Source of the DNA: 58-81 sp012729145
GTDB taxonomy: Bacteria > Synergistota > Synergistia > Synergistales > Thermovirgaceae
Direction of reading: 5' to 3'
Length of the DNA: 64,000 bases
Assembly (NCBI GenBank): GCA_040770625.1
Contig: JAXGIW010000005.1
Location: 1-64,000, forward strand
The position numbers were made by a program, and so were the translations under genes. Every line of letters begins with the position of its first letter. Position 1 is the first letter of the stretch. Positions 26,780 through 35,058 of the stretch are shown here, in pieces. The notes beneath the pieces were generated by a model. That model did no database searches. It was given only the letters and a program-made list of their open reading frames with translations, and had not been told where the DNA came from.

Positions 26780-27277
26780 TCATCTACCCCAGGAGTCCTC
26801 CAGGGGGCCCTCGATATTGCCCTTGCCCGTCAAAAAGGCGTTCAGGAGCGGGGGGGTGGGTTTGTCCAGAAGATCTCCGGGCAGGGACTCGTCGGGTGAA
26901 CCCTCCGGCTCGGAATCGACAAGGAAGACCACCCTTCCGTCGGGTTTGAGTTCGAGGATGTAGAGGAACCTTACGTCGCGGTAAAGGGACCTTGCACTCT
27001 GGAGGTGTCTCTTTAGTACGTTGTATCGGTCCTTTCCGAGGTCATCGACGCTCCCTGAGAGGCTGGAGATCCTTCCAGGATCGAGAGAGTCGGCGATCAT
27101 TATCGCCCTTTCAAGGAAAAGGGACCTCAGGTTCCCGTCCATCCTTGAAGAACCCCAGCGGGAAACAGTGAAACCGAACAGGAAGATCAAGGTTATTGAA
27201 AAAACCATGATCACAGTGCGAAAGAACGGTCTGGAAGTTATTCTGTTCTGTTCCAATTTGCTGGTCTTCCTCCCCAA
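26780..27277 (-). pseudogene. c-di-GMP sensor, N-terminal fragment before in-frame TGA
   Basis: The first 165 codons of the broken sensor gene. It has a signal-anchor helix (about 20-40, VIMVFSITLIFLFGFTV) and most of a periplasmic PDC/CACHE-like sensor domain (RFLYILELKPDGRVVFLVDSE in the middle). It ends SWGR then TGA, and the same frame continues ISANVPLHDTTTGRIFLLG. In relatives this motif reads WGxW[VI]SA, so the TGA replaces a tryptophan codon (TGG to TGA). It may be a recent nonsense mutation, an assembly error, or readthrough. The listed start is a TTG; a TTG at 27256, downstream of GGGGAGG, is a better-placed start. Confidence 0.8.
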
Positions 27278-27341
27278 GTCCCCGAGGGTTGCAAGAGAAC
27301 GGGCAATGTTAGAGATCTTCCGTTGAATTTCCGTTCCCGGG

Positions 27342-27494
27342 TCAGCGATCAGAAATATCCAGATCCTTGCCTCGATCCCTGCCCCCGCTCCTTCGGCACC
27401 TTCCGCAGCCGTGGCATCCCTTGGGGCAGATAGAGACCTTGTCAGTCAATAATAATGTCGAAACAAGTACCAAGGCAACCAGCATCACCAGCAC
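27342..27494 (-). CDS. Small Cys-rich single-pass membrane protein
   Basis: A 50-codon frame that is easily overlooked. It starts at a GTG (27494) 2 nt after the MarR stop; alternative starts are GTG 27488 and ATG 27485. It encodes one hydrophobic helix (residues 2-16, LVMLVALVLVSTLLL), then a Cys-rich motif CPKGCHGCGRC (Cys23, 27, 30, 33) and a basic, hydrophilic tail ending DLDISDR. The layout resembles FeoB-associated Cys-rich membrane proteins, but no feoB or feoA is near. The cysteines could bind iron, zinc or a cluster at the membrane surface. It would be the third gene of a MATE-MarR unit. Evidence is composition and position only. Confidence 0.5.
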   Translation of the reverse strand: MLVMLVALVLVSTLLLTDKVSICPKGCHGCGRCRRSGGRDRGKDLDISDR

Positions 27495-27496
27495 GA

Positions 27497-27949
27497 TCAG
27501 GACCGGTCACTCCCCGTCGTAGTGGATCCCCTTAGCCTTACGGCGTTATCGGCCATTCGCTTCAGCATAAGCAGGATCATCTCCAGCTCCGCCTCGGAGA
27601 AGCCTTCGGCCAGGGCCAGGTGGCATTCCCTCCTGGCTTCGAGAACTCCGGGGAGAAGCTGCCTGCCCTTATCTGTAGGTTCCAGGACGTAGCGCCTCCT
27701 GTCAAATGGGTCCCGGGTACGGGTTATGTACTCTCCCTGCTCGAGCTGTTTCACCGCTCTAGCCGTGGTGGTCTTGTCCATAAGCAGTCTTTCGCTGACC
27801 TCCTCCTGGGTCAGCCCCGGGGAGAGGGCTATCTCCACGAGGAAGCGCCTGGGGCCGTGCCCAATATCGCTTTCGCGAAAAAGCCTGTCCATGTGGGCGC
27901 AGAGGTTCCTGTGAATTATGGATATCCACTTGCCGAGAGAGCCCTCCAT
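27497..27949 (-). CDS. MarR-family transcriptional regulator
   Basis: A MarR-type winged-helix repressor of 150 residues. The DNA-binding core runs from about 35 to 105: LTQEEVSERLLMDKTTTARAV (recognition helix) and the wing YITRTRDPFDRRRYVLEPTDKG. Flanking helices would form the dimer. GGAGG lies 10 nt before the ATG, and the start is only 3 nt after the stop of the MATE exporter gene, so the two form one transcript. The common pattern is a MarR protein that represses its own efflux pump and is released by a drug or phenolic ligand; that is inferred here. Confidence 0.9.
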   Translation of the reverse strand: MEGSLGKWISIIHRNLCAHMDRLFRESDIGHGPRRFLVEIALSPGLTQEEVSERLLMDKTTTARAVKQLEQGEYITRTRDPFDRRRYVLEPTDKGRQLLPGVLEARRECHLALAEGFSEAELEMILLMLKRMADNAVRLRGSTTTGSDRS

Positions 27950-27952
27950 GAT

Positions 27953-29317
27953 CTATCGTACCTCCTCGGTCAAAGGGTCCAGTGACCTGAGTGCTCTAGT
28001 CTGGGGTATAAGAAGGAGGACCGTAAGGAGGAAGGAGAGCATGTCGGCAACGGCAAAGGAGAGCCAAACCCCGTTTATCCCCAGGAAGCGTGGCATAACC
28101 ATGAGAAGGGGGATGAAGAACAGTATCGGTCTTGCCGAATTGACCACGAAGGCTGGAAGAGCCTTCCCCAGGGCCTGGAATACGCTTCCACCAACCTTGT
28201 TGTAACCTGCAAAGAAGAAGCCTGCCACCATGAGCCTCATGGCGTGGGGGCCCATTTCCAGCAAAGACCTGTCGGAAGAAAAGAGCCTCAGCACCGGGCC
28301 GGGAAAAAGAAGCAGCGTCGTCGCTATTCCCGAACAGAAGGCAAGCGCCATCAGATTGGAGGTCTTTATCACCTCCAGGGTCCTTCCGTATTGTCTGGCC
28401 CCGTAGTTGTAGCCGGCAATGGGCTGCATTCCCTGGGCAATGCCGATGGTAGGCATGGCGGAGAACATGATGACCCTGTTGTTGACCCCGAAGACAGCCA
28501 CGGCAATGTTGCCGCCGTAGAGGCCAAGAAGCTGGTTGATCATCCCGAAGACCAGGCTGGAGGAGGCGTGCTGAAGGAAGGCAGGGAATCCTATGGTCAA
28601 GATCTCCCTCAGGATGGAGAAACGGGGGGCAAGATCTCTTGCGCGGAGAGAAAGAATGCTGTTTCCGGACTGGAAGAACCAGACTATCCATGAAATGACC
28701 AGAACCCTGGAGAGCACCGTGGCTACGGCAGCTCCACGGATGCCCATCCCGAGGGCAAAGATGAAGATCGGGTCCAGGATAATGTTGGCTATGGCCCCTA
28801 CCAGCATGGACCACATGGCCGTACGGGCGGCGCCCTCGGAACGGATCACGTTATTCATCGACATGGTGAATATGATCAGTGGGCTTCCAAGGAAGATCAC
28901 ACTCATGTACTCCGAGGCGTAGGGCATGATCTCGGCCGATGCGCCGAAGAGGGCAAGGATCGATGGAAGGAAGGACCTTCCCAGAAAAATGTATATCAGT
29001 CCGAGGAGAAGAGTGGCCAGCAGGTTGTTGCCGAAGGCCCTCTGGGCTTTGTCGTAGTCTTTTGCCCCGAGGCTTCTTGAAATAAGCGAAGCCGTTCCGA
29101 CCCCCAGCATGAGGCCTGTGCCGCCAATGATCATCTGTATGGGAAATGCCACGGAGAGCCCGGCTATCCCCATGGAACCCACTCCATGTCCTATGTAGAT
29201 CGTATCGACGAGGTTGTAGAGACCATTAACAAACATCCCGACCATGGCCGGAAGGGAGAGTCTCCAGATCAGTCTGCCAACAGGCTCGTTGGCAAGCATT
29301 TTTTCTCTGCCGCTCAA
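27953..29317 (-). CDS. MATE-family efflux transporter
   Basis: A multidrug and toxin extrusion transporter of 454 residues with about twelve membrane helices in two repeats. The first half opens with PVGRLIWRLSLPAMVGMFVNGLYNLVDTIYIG, typical of the family, with GTASLISRSLGAKDYDKAQ as the first inter-helix motif and AMPTIGIAQGMQPIAGYNYGARQ as the matching second-half motif. It would export cationic compounds using a sodium or proton gradient across the inner membrane. The start is a TTG with GGAGGTG upstream. The MarR gene follows directly. Substrates cannot be predicted. Confidence 0.93.
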   Translation of the reverse strand: MSGREKMLANEPVGRLIWRLSLPAMVGMFVNGLYNLVDTIYIGHGVGSMGIAGLSVAFPIQMIIGGTGLMLGVGTASLISRSLGAKDYDKAQRAFGNNLLATLLLGLIYIFLGRSFLPSILALFGASAEIMPYASEYMSVIFLGSPLIIFTMSMNNVIRSEGAARTAMWSMLVGAIANIILDPIFIFALGMGIRGAAVATVLSRVLVISWIVWFFQSGNSILSLRARDLAPRFSILREILTIGFPAFLQHASSSLVFGMINQLLGLYGGNIAVAVFGVNNRVIMFSAMPTIGIAQGMQPIAGYNYGARQYGRTLEVIKTSNLMALAFCSGIATTLLLFPGPVLRLFSSDRSLLEMGPHAMRLMVAGFFFAGYNKVGGSVFQALGKALPAFVVNSARPILFFIPLLMVMPRFLGINGVWLSFAVADMLSFLLTVLLLIPQTRALRSLDPLTEEVR

Positions 29318-29413
29318 GAGGCACCTCCGCTGCGATCTTTTCGAGCCAGCGGATTATAGAGCATAATTGTTGTATATGCAACCTTTTACCGCTACCGGTG
29401 TCGCGGGCCTGCC

Positions 29414-30187
29414 TTAGTCCCTCCCAAGGATCCATAAGTAACGGTCGTCGGGATAGACCACCCTGTATATCCTCCCCCGGTCCCGATCCCAGGCGTAGGG
29501 TCCGCTGGGGGTCGGCTGCCCGGCAGAGTTGAGAAACTGCATTTCTTTCATTATGGCGTGGGTCTCGGTCACAGCCGACCTGACCTGACGCGCAAAGGGG
29601 AGTTTCCCTCTGATCACAGCTTCCGGCCAACCGCCCATGGGTGGCATTTTTGTTAATTCTTCCAGGGTTTCCACTATCCACAGGTATTCCTCAGGGGCGA
29701 TCCTCAGGGCAAGAAGAGCTGCTCTTGATGATCTTCGCAGATCAACAAGGAGGTCCCGGGCTATCCAGGGAGCACCCTCCCTTCCCATCTCAAGAAGTGC
29801 GATAGCGGTAAAGAACACTGCGTCGAAGGCAGCAAGAGGCTTCGGTATCATCCTGGGGATCCAGAAGCCCGAAATGCTTTCCCAGCGCGCAGGGTCTCCT
29901 CCCGGGAAAAGACCATCGATCAGTTTCAGTCCGTTGGCTGCCCTCTGCTCCGGGGTCAGCGAAGGGTCCATTATTGAACCCAGGAGGTCGAGCTCTCCCG
30001 AATCCCAGGTCATTTCTAACAGCTCTGATCTAAGCGCCTCCGCTTCGGGACGGATCTCGCTTTTCCTGGTGTAGATATCCACAAGTTCTTCAAAGCTCCT
30101 TGATGCCCCTGCCGGGCCCGGCGCCTGGAAAAGACCGATCAGGGCCGCCAGCAGCAGAAATAGTGCCATCCTTTTCAGGATATTCAC
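29414..30187 (-). CDS. Secreted protein of unknown function
   Basis: I do not recognise this family. From the GTG at 30187 it is about 257 residues, beginning with a signal peptide (a VNILKRM basic start, a hydrophobic run of about 12 residues, and an AGA cleavage region). The mature part is mainly helical, with no cysteine cluster or obvious catalytic motif; a late segment PYAWDRDRGRIYRVVYPDDR looks like a beta strand pair. An upstream start at 30286 would put 33 odd residues ahead of the signal peptide, so I reject it. It is probably periplasmic. It lies alone upstream of the MATE operon and divergent from carbonic anhydrase. Confidence 0.7.
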   Translation of the reverse strand: MNILKRMALFLLLAALIGLFQAPGPAGASRSFEELVDIYTRKSEIRPEAEALRSELLEMTWDSGELDLLGSIMDPSLTPEQRAANGLKLIDGLFPGGDPARWESISGFWIPRMIPKPLAAFDAVFFTAIALLEMGREGAPWIARDLLVDLRRSSRAALLALRIAPEEYLWIVETLEELTKMPPMGGWPEAVIRGKLPFARQVRSAVTETHAIMKEMQFLNSAGQPTPSGPYAWDRDRGRIYRVVYPDDRYLWILGRD

Positions 30188-30280
30188 CCCCGTTCTTCCA
30201 TTTCTGGCCCTCTCATGCTCATATTTTAAACTCTCTGGTCCCTGTTGGTGAAAAACAGGTTGCGAATGCGTATCCTGTAG

Positions 30281-30310
30281 TATCATGTCCTAGTTCGGTG
30301 CCACCGAACT
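30281..30310 (+). promoter_or_regulatory. -10 box and adjacent palindrome upstream of carbonic anhydrase
   Basis: A TATCAT -10-like box (30281-30286) is followed by AGTTCGGT-GCC-ACCGAACT (30292-30310), a perfect 8-bp inverted repeat with a 3-bp centre, placed where the transcript would begin. It could be an operator or a 5' RNA hairpin for the carbonic anhydrase gene that starts at 30344. The -35 region is poor. Confidence 0.35.
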
Positions 30311-30343
30311 GACCTTTGTGAGCTGATACAGGAACGGGGATCC

Positions 30344-30916
30344 ATGAAGAAAGGGGAAATTGCATTGGAAGATCTGGCCAAAGGATACCGCACCTTCCTG
30401 TCAAGGGCTGACAGGGACCTTTACAGCAGGCTTTGCTCCGGACAGAGTCCACATACTCTGGTCATCGGCTGTTCCGACAGCCGGGTCGTACCCGAGGAGA
30501 TATTCTCGGCAAAGCCCGGCGACCTTTTTGTTCTCAGGAACGTGGGCAATCTGTGCTGTATCGATAACCCCTCGGTCGCATCTGCTATCGAGTATGCTGT
30601 AGAACATCTCCATGTCGGAAGGATACTGGTCCTTTCCCACAGCGACTGCGGTGCTGTTATGGCGGCACGGGATCCCGCCCACCTGGACGGCGCCATAAGA
30701 ACATGGCTCTGCAATGAGGAGTGCAACGGGGCCCAGCTGGAAGATGCCATCAAGTCCTGGGGGATCTGCCAGCTGGAGAGGGTCAAAAGCCATCCATTGG
30801 TTAAAAAGGCCTGTGAGGATGGCCGTCTTGACTTGACCTTGGCTTTCTTCGACCTGGCGTCCTTAAGACTCGAACTCTACTCGGACGAGGGCTGGCATGC
30901 TGTCCCCCGGTCCTGA
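30344..30916 (+). CDS. Beta-class carbonic anhydrase
   Basis: A beta-carbonic anhydrase of 190 residues, which interconverts CO2 and bicarbonate in the cytosol. The zinc ligands and the Asp-Arg dyad are in place: Cys43, Asp45 and Arg47 in IGCSDSRV, His99 and Cys102 in SHSDCGAV. The RNVGNL motif lies near 65-70. Bicarbonate supply fits carboxylation and ferredoxin-dependent 2-oxoacid metabolism. The gene is followed after 45 nt by the C-S lyase gene and may be cotranscribed. Confidence 0.93.
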   Translation: MKKGEIALEDLAKGYRTFLSRADRDLYSRLCSGQSPHTLVIGCSDSRVVPEEIFSAKPGDLFVLRNVGNLCCIDNPSVASAIEYAVEHLHVGRILVLSHSDCGAVMAARDPAHLDGAIRTWLCNEECNGAQLEDAIKSWGICQLERVKSHPLVKKACEDGRLDLTLAFFDLASLRLELYSDEGWHAVPRS

Positions 30917-30961
30917 GAAACGGTTAGAAGAGGCAAGAACATTCTGGATGGAGGGATCCCC

Positions 30962-32137
30962 TTGAACGGTTCGGGTTTCGATGACGTTCTCGAAAGGAGA
31001 GGGACCGACAGCCTCAAGTGGGACGGAATGGAGGGGCGTTTCGGTCCAGTCCCGGCGGGTGCGCTGCCCATGTGGGTAGCTGATATGGATTTTCTTTCAC
31101 CACCAGAGGTCATCGAGGCCATCAGGAAGAGGGCGGATCACGGAGTGTTCGGCTATGTACAGGCATCACAGGAGACCTTCCGGACAGTATCGGAATGGCT
31201 CCTGCAGGTCCACGATTGGGCAACTGCCCCCTCCTGGATCGTTCCCTGCACGGGGGTCATGCCTGCAATCGGCGCGGCCATCAGGGCTTTCTCCGGTCCT
31301 GGTGACGGTGTTGTGATCCAGCCACCGGTCTATCCGCCGTTTTTCAGGATCGTAAAAGATAACGACAGGGTAGTGGTGGAGAACCCTCTGATAAACGAGG
31401 ACAGGTATTACAGAATGGATATGGATGGTCTGAGAAGAACGCTCGAAGATCCCGCAAACCGGATCCTTCTCCTTTGCAGCCCTCACAACCCTGTTGGAAG
31501 AGTCTGGAGGAAAGAGGAGCTGGACCAGGTGGGCCGCTTGTGCCTTGAGACAGGGACCCTGCTCATCTCCGACGAGATACATGCGGACCTGGTCTTCGAT
31601 CCCGAAAGGCATATCCCCTCCGCATCAATATCACCGGATCTGGCCTGCAACATTATCACATGCATCAGCCCAAGCAAGACCTTTAATATTCCTGGTCTGC
31701 AGATCGCCTATTCTGTCATCCCTGACACGGATCTGAGAGAAGGTTTTCAGGCTTCCCTCAGGGCAACGGCGACAGGAACGCACAACGTATTCGGCCTTGC
31801 CGCCAGCGATGCTGCCTATCGCTTCGGCGCCTCCTGGAGAAAGACCATGCTCGGATATATCAGAGAGAACAGGGACAGGTCAATTGCTTTCTTCAGGGAA
31901 GAGATGCCGTGGGTGGGAGTCCGCCCCCCGGAAGGCACCTACCTTCTGTGGCTTGACATGTCCGCCTCGGGGCTTGCTCCAGAGGATGTGACGGGAAAGC
32001 TTATCCAGAAGGGAAGGGTGGTGCTTGACCCGGGTTACTGGTTTGGGGTCCAGGGCAGCGGTTGGCAGAGAATGAACCTTGCGTGTCCCCGTATTCTGCT
32101 GGAAGAGGGTTTGAAAAGGATCAGGGATTCCTTCTAG
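30962..32137 (+). CDS. PatB/MalY-type PLP C-S lyase
   Basis: A class I/II aminotransferase-fold enzyme of 391 residues in the PatB/MalY subgroup, which cleaves carbon-sulphur bonds of cystathionine or cysteine S-conjugates to pyruvate, ammonia and a thiol. Marks are PMWVADMDFLSPPEV near 37-51, VQPPVYPPFF near 120-129, CSPHNPVGRVW near 172-182, SDEIHADLV near 203-211, and the PLP lysine in SPSKTFNIPGLQ near 238-249. The start is a TTG preceded by GGAGGG. In an amino acid fermenter it would degrade cysteine-type substrates; an aminotransferase role cannot be excluded. Confidence 0.9.
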   Translation: MNGSGFDDVLERRGTDSLKWDGMEGRFGPVPAGALPMWVADMDFLSPPEVIEAIRKRADHGVFGYVQASQETFRTVSEWLLQVHDWATAPSWIVPCTGVMPAIGAAIRAFSGPGDGVVIQPPVYPPFFRIVKDNDRVVVENPLINEDRYYRMDMDGLRRTLEDPANRILLLCSPHNPVGRVWRKEELDQVGRLCLETGTLLISDEIHADLVFDPERHIPSASISPDLACNIITCISPSKTFNIPGLQIAYSVIPDTDLREGFQASLRATATGTHNVFGLAASDAAYRFGASWRKTMLGYIRENRDRSIAFFREEMPWVGVRPPEGTYLLWLDMSASGLAPEDVTGKLIQKGRVVLDPGYWFGVQGSGWQRMNLACPRILLEEGLKRIRDSF

Positions 32138-32173
32138 GAAGACAAAATGGCAAGAGGGCCGTCCCTTTCTGCG

Positions 32174-32941
32174 TCAGGTCTGTCTTCCCGCAGCTTCCAC
32201 GGCCTTGAAGAAGGTGTCGATATCCTCTTCGGCGAAGAGGTCGATCCGCTCCCGGGGGAGGTAGCGGTGAGCTATCTCGCCCCTGTTCACCGCCACTATC
32301 TTCCCCGGAGATAAGGCGGGGAGCAGTGCCGCTGGCGTCACGTTAAGCGACGAACCCACAACGAAGAACAGATCTGACCTCCTGGCCAGTTCACGGCTTT
32401 CATCGAGGTGTTTGACCATCTCTCCGAAGAAGACCACGTCGGGCTTCACGATACCGTTGCAGATGTCGCATCTTGGCACATCTGAGGCGAAGGCCATAGC
32501 CAAGCTCCTTTGATAGTCCCATGTCTTGCCGCAGGAGGTGCAAAAGCTTGACCATACTCCTCCGTGAAACTCCAGGACCCTTTTCGAACCTGCCCTCTGG
32601 TGCAGGGAATCGATGTTCTGGGTTATTATTCCGGCCATCTTCCCCTGTCTTTCCAGGTTGGCGAAGAAGTGGTGCGTGAAAGTGGGATCGATCTTTTCAA
32701 GGGACCTGAGGAATTCCCTGTGGAATCCGTAAAAGAAGGAAGGATCCCTCCTGAACCAGTCTATGTCGAAGATCCTTTCCGGGTCGATGCCCAGCTCCCT
32801 GCGGTATATGCCGTTGGGGCCGCGAAAATCAGGCAGACCTGCACTTGTTGACATTCCGGCACCGCTTAGAAGAACTATCCGGTCTGAAGCCGCTATCATT
32901 TCCGCGCACTTCGATGCTGTGTTATCAAGGGTTTTCATCAT
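32174..32941 (-). CDS. Sir2-family NAD-dependent protein deacylase
   Basis: A sirtuin of 255 residues. NAD-binding motifs are GAGMSTSAGLPDFRGPNG (about 26-43) and TQNIDSLHQRAG (about 115-126), with the catalytic His in LEFHG near 136. Zinc is held by CTSC (about 143-146) and CDIC (about 167-170), and GSSLNVTPAALLP near 206-218 closes the fold. It removes acyl groups from lysines with NAD, often controlling acyl-CoA synthetases. Two adjacent ATGs can start it. It is transcribed alone and divergent from the nucleobase permease. Confidence 0.93.
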   Translation of the reverse strand: MMKTLDNTASKCAEMIAASDRIVLLSGAGMSTSAGLPDFRGPNGIYRRELGIDPERIFDIDWFRRDPSFFYGFHREFLRSLEKIDPTFTHHFFANLERQGKMAGIITQNIDSLHQRAGSKRVLEFHGGVWSSFCTSCGKTWDYQRSLAMAFASDVPRCDICNGIVKPDVVFFGEMVKHLDESRELARRSDLFFVVGSSLNVTPAALLPALSPGKIVAVNRGEIAHRYLPRERIDLFAEEDIDTFFKAVEAAGRQT

Positions 32942-33028
32942 TCACGACCTTCCCTTCCATACCCTCCCAGAATATCACAAGCCTTCCCGAAAGAGATAAC
33001 CAAAGACAACAAAAAGATAATCCTTATT

Positions 33029-33048
33029 TTATGCAACCGGTTACATAA
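33029..33048. promoter_or_regulatory. LacI/GalR-type operator palindrome
   Basis: TTATG-C-AACCGGTT-A-CATAA is a 20-bp palindrome, perfect except for one mismatched pair. Its core TGNAACCGGTTNCA with a central CG matches the general form of LacI-family operators. It lies about 54 bp upstream of the nucleobase permease start and just ahead of a TAGAAT -10-like box (33054-33059), so a bound protein should block transcription. No LacI-family gene is in the window. Confidence 0.5.
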
Positions 33049-33101
33049 GATGATAGAATCCTGGGCAAAGTCATGGAAATCATCAGGGAGGTGTTCCAAT
33101 C

Positions 33102-34478
33102 ATGGCCAGAAAGAACATCGTTTACGGGATCAACGACAAACCCCCCACACCCATTATGATACTCGCCGGGCTGCAGCATGTCCTCACCCTTTTCGGCGCT
33201 ACCACCCTTGTGCCGCTAATATTCGGGCCCGCCATGGGGATGAACCCGGCACAGATAGCCTTCTTCATTTCCTGCGTCTATTTTGCCATGGGAGTGGCGA
33301 CCCTTATCCAGACCCACCCGAAACTGGGTTCGGGGCTCCCCATTGTCCAGGGGTCCAGCTTCAGCTTTATCCCTTCGATAATGACCATCATCGGAGCCTA
33401 CAAGGGGCTTGGCCCTAACGTGATAATGCAGTACGTGGGGGGTGCGCTGATATCGGGTGGTCTTATCCTCTCCGGGATAGGGTACAGTCGTCTGGTGGGG
33501 TATATACGAAAGGTTATCACTCCCGTTGTCATTGGTCCCACCATTATGGCCATAGGTTTCTCCCTGGCATCCACGGCGATACAGTACAACGCGGCCAATT
33601 ACTGGCCCGTTTCGCTGATAGTGGTCGCATGCGTTTTTATCTTCAGTCTCATCAGCCGCAACAGGTTCATGAACATCTTCGCCATATTGGCATCGATAAC
33701 TATCGCGTACCTGGTATGTCTCTTTGGAAGCCTTTCAGGTTTGTTCCCCGCCGGACATGCCGCTCATGTGAACCTCGCTGAAGTGGCCAACGCCCCCTGG
33801 CTCAGGCTGAACATCTTCATGCCCTGGGGTCCGCCTAAGTTCAGCTTCCTGGCCTTCGGAGCCATAATAGCGGGTTTTTTTGCCGTAATGATCGAGTCCA
33901 TCGGTGATTACCACTCCTGCTCCTACGCCTCCGGCCTCGACGATCCTGACGCCGACACGATCAGCAGGGGGATCGGAGCCGAGGGTCTAAACTGCGCCCT
34001 GGCCGGTCTTTTCGGGGCCGTGGGTACCACCTCCTACACGGAGAACATCGGGCTTATCGGACTTACTGGTGTTGCCTCCCGGTGGGTGGTGAGGACCGGA
34101 GCGGTCATTCTTATCATCATGAGCATGATCGGCAAGCTTGGAGCCCTGATAGCAACAGTTCCAAGTCCAGTCATCGGAGGCGCCTACATAGCCCTCTTCG
34201 GGATCATCGGTGCCCTTGGGATCCAGGTCCTCATGAGGGCCGACATGGGGAGCCAGCGCAACGTCCTGATCGTCGGGTTCGCCTTTCTCATGGCCCTCGG
34301 GCTTCCTGGATGGACCGAAGGGCAGCAGGAGGCTTTCTTTGCTTTCGGCATTCCGGGTCAGATGGCCTGGGCCATCCTGAAGACCCCCATGGCTGTAGCG
34401 GGTATATGCGCTGCCTTCTGGGACAGCATTGTCCCCGGTACACCTGAAGAGAGGGGCATTGGCACAAGACTGAAATAG
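33102..34478 (+). CDS. NCS2 uracil/xanthine permease
   Basis: A nucleobase:cation symporter of the NCS2 family, 458 residues, with about 14 membrane segments in the inner membrane. Recognisable parts are the early GLQHVLTLFGATTLVPLIFG (about 23-42), the PIVQGSSFSFIPS segment near 84-96, ESIGDYHS near 266-273 on the substrate helix, and SYTENIGLIGLTGVASRWV near 310-328, the family signature region. It imports uracil, xanthine or uric acid with protons or sodium; the choice cannot be called. GGGAGG precedes the ATG. A LacI-like palindrome lies upstream and an intrinsic terminator downstream, so it is monocistronic. Confidence 0.92.
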   Translation: MARKNIVYGINDKPPTPIMILAGLQHVLTLFGATTLVPLIFGPAMGMNPAQIAFFISCVYFAMGVATLIQTHPKLGSGLPIVQGSSFSFIPSIMTIIGAYKGLGPNVIMQYVGGALISGGLILSGIGYSRLVGYIRKVITPVVIGPTIMAIGFSLASTAIQYNAANYWPVSLIVVACVFIFSLISRNRFMNIFAILASITIAYLVCLFGSLSGLFPAGHAAHVNLAEVANAPWLRLNIFMPWGPPKFSFLAFGAIIAGFFAVMIESIGDYHSCSYASGLDDPDADTISRGIGAEGLNCALAGLFGAVGTTSYTENIGLIGLTGVASRWVVRTGAVILIIMSMIGKLGALIATVPSPVIGGAYIALFGIIGALGIQVLMRADMGSQRNVLIVGFAFLMALGLPGWTEGQQEAFFAFGIPGQMAWAILKTPMAVAGICAAFWDSIVPGTPEERGIGTRLK

Positions 34479-34509
34479 AAACAGATACACATACACATGA
34501 AAGAGATTG

Positions 34510-34533
34510 GGGGCCTTCGGCCCCCTTTTTTTG
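34510..34533 (+). terminator. Intrinsic terminator after the NCS2 permease
   Basis: GGGGGCC-TTC-GGCCCCC followed by seven T residues, 32 nt after the permease stop codon. Confidence 0.92.
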
Positions 34534-34534
34534 T

Positions 34535-34563
34535 TGACAAAATAACCGCAGGGTGTAATTATA
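34535..34563 (+). promoter_or_regulatory. Promoter of the oxygen-defence operon
   Basis: A perfect -35 box TTGACA (34535-34540), a 17-bp spacer, and AATTAT (34558-34563) as the -10 box with four of six consensus bases. Transcription would start near 34570 and give a leader of about 110 nt ahead of the superoxide reductase gene. No clear PerR- or Fur-type box is visible. Confidence 0.6.
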
Positions 34564-34678
34564 TCAATGTAATCTGTAAAGGTTTCAGAAATAAGCCAGG
34601 CCGTTCAAAAACTTGTCTGAGGAAAGTGGTAAAATAAGAATACGGAAAAGGAACAATAAATATGGAGGTGTAAGTGGA

Positions 34679-35053
34679 ATGGCAAAGCAGCTGGATATCT
34701 TCAAGTGTGAAGTCTGCGGCAATGTGGTCGAACTGCTTCACGTTGGCGGTGGTGAGCTGGTGTGCTGCGGTCAGCCCATGACCCTTATGGAGGAGAAGAC
34801 CGCGGATTCGGCGACCGAAAAACACGTTCCCGTTATCGAAAAGAAGGACGGAGGGATCCTTGTAAAGGTGGGTAGCATACCGCACCCGATGGAGGACAAG
34901 CACTTCATCGAGTGGATCCAGTTGATCGTTGACGGGAAGAACTGCAAGAAATTCCTGAAGCCTGGAGAGGCTCCGGAAGCTTTCTTCTCCGAGAATGGTG
35001 ACAATGTATCGGCCAGGGAATACTGCAACATCCACGGACTCTGGAGGAGCTGA
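34679..35053 (+). CDS. Desulfoferrodoxin-type superoxide reductase
   Basis: A two-iron superoxide reductase of 124 residues. The N-terminal desulforedoxin domain binds rubredoxin-like iron through Cys10, Cys13, Cys29 and Cys30. The C-terminal domain holds the catalytic ferrous site, with histidines in EKHVPVI, IPHPM and KHFIEW, and the Cys/His of YCNIHGLW. It reduces superoxide to peroxide without making oxygen, which suits an anaerobe. The ATG at 34679 follows GGAGG at 8 nt; an earlier start would add 22 unrelated residues. It is the first gene of a run with ferritin, flavin reductase and flavodiiron protein, and presumably draws electrons from rubredoxin. Confidence 0.95.
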   Translation: MAKQLDIFKCEVCGNVVELLHVGGGELVCCGQPMTLMEEKTADSATEKHVPVIEKKDGGILVKVGSIPHPMEDKHFIEWIQLIVDGKNCKKFLKPGEAPEAFFSENGDNVSAREYCNIHGLWRS

Positions 35054-35058
35054 ATAAG

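Noticed and set aside
26780..26782. TGA in the sensor gene read as selenocysteine
   Set aside because: The family has tryptophan, not cysteine, at this position, and I see no convincing stem-loop just downstream; a nonsense change or error is simpler.
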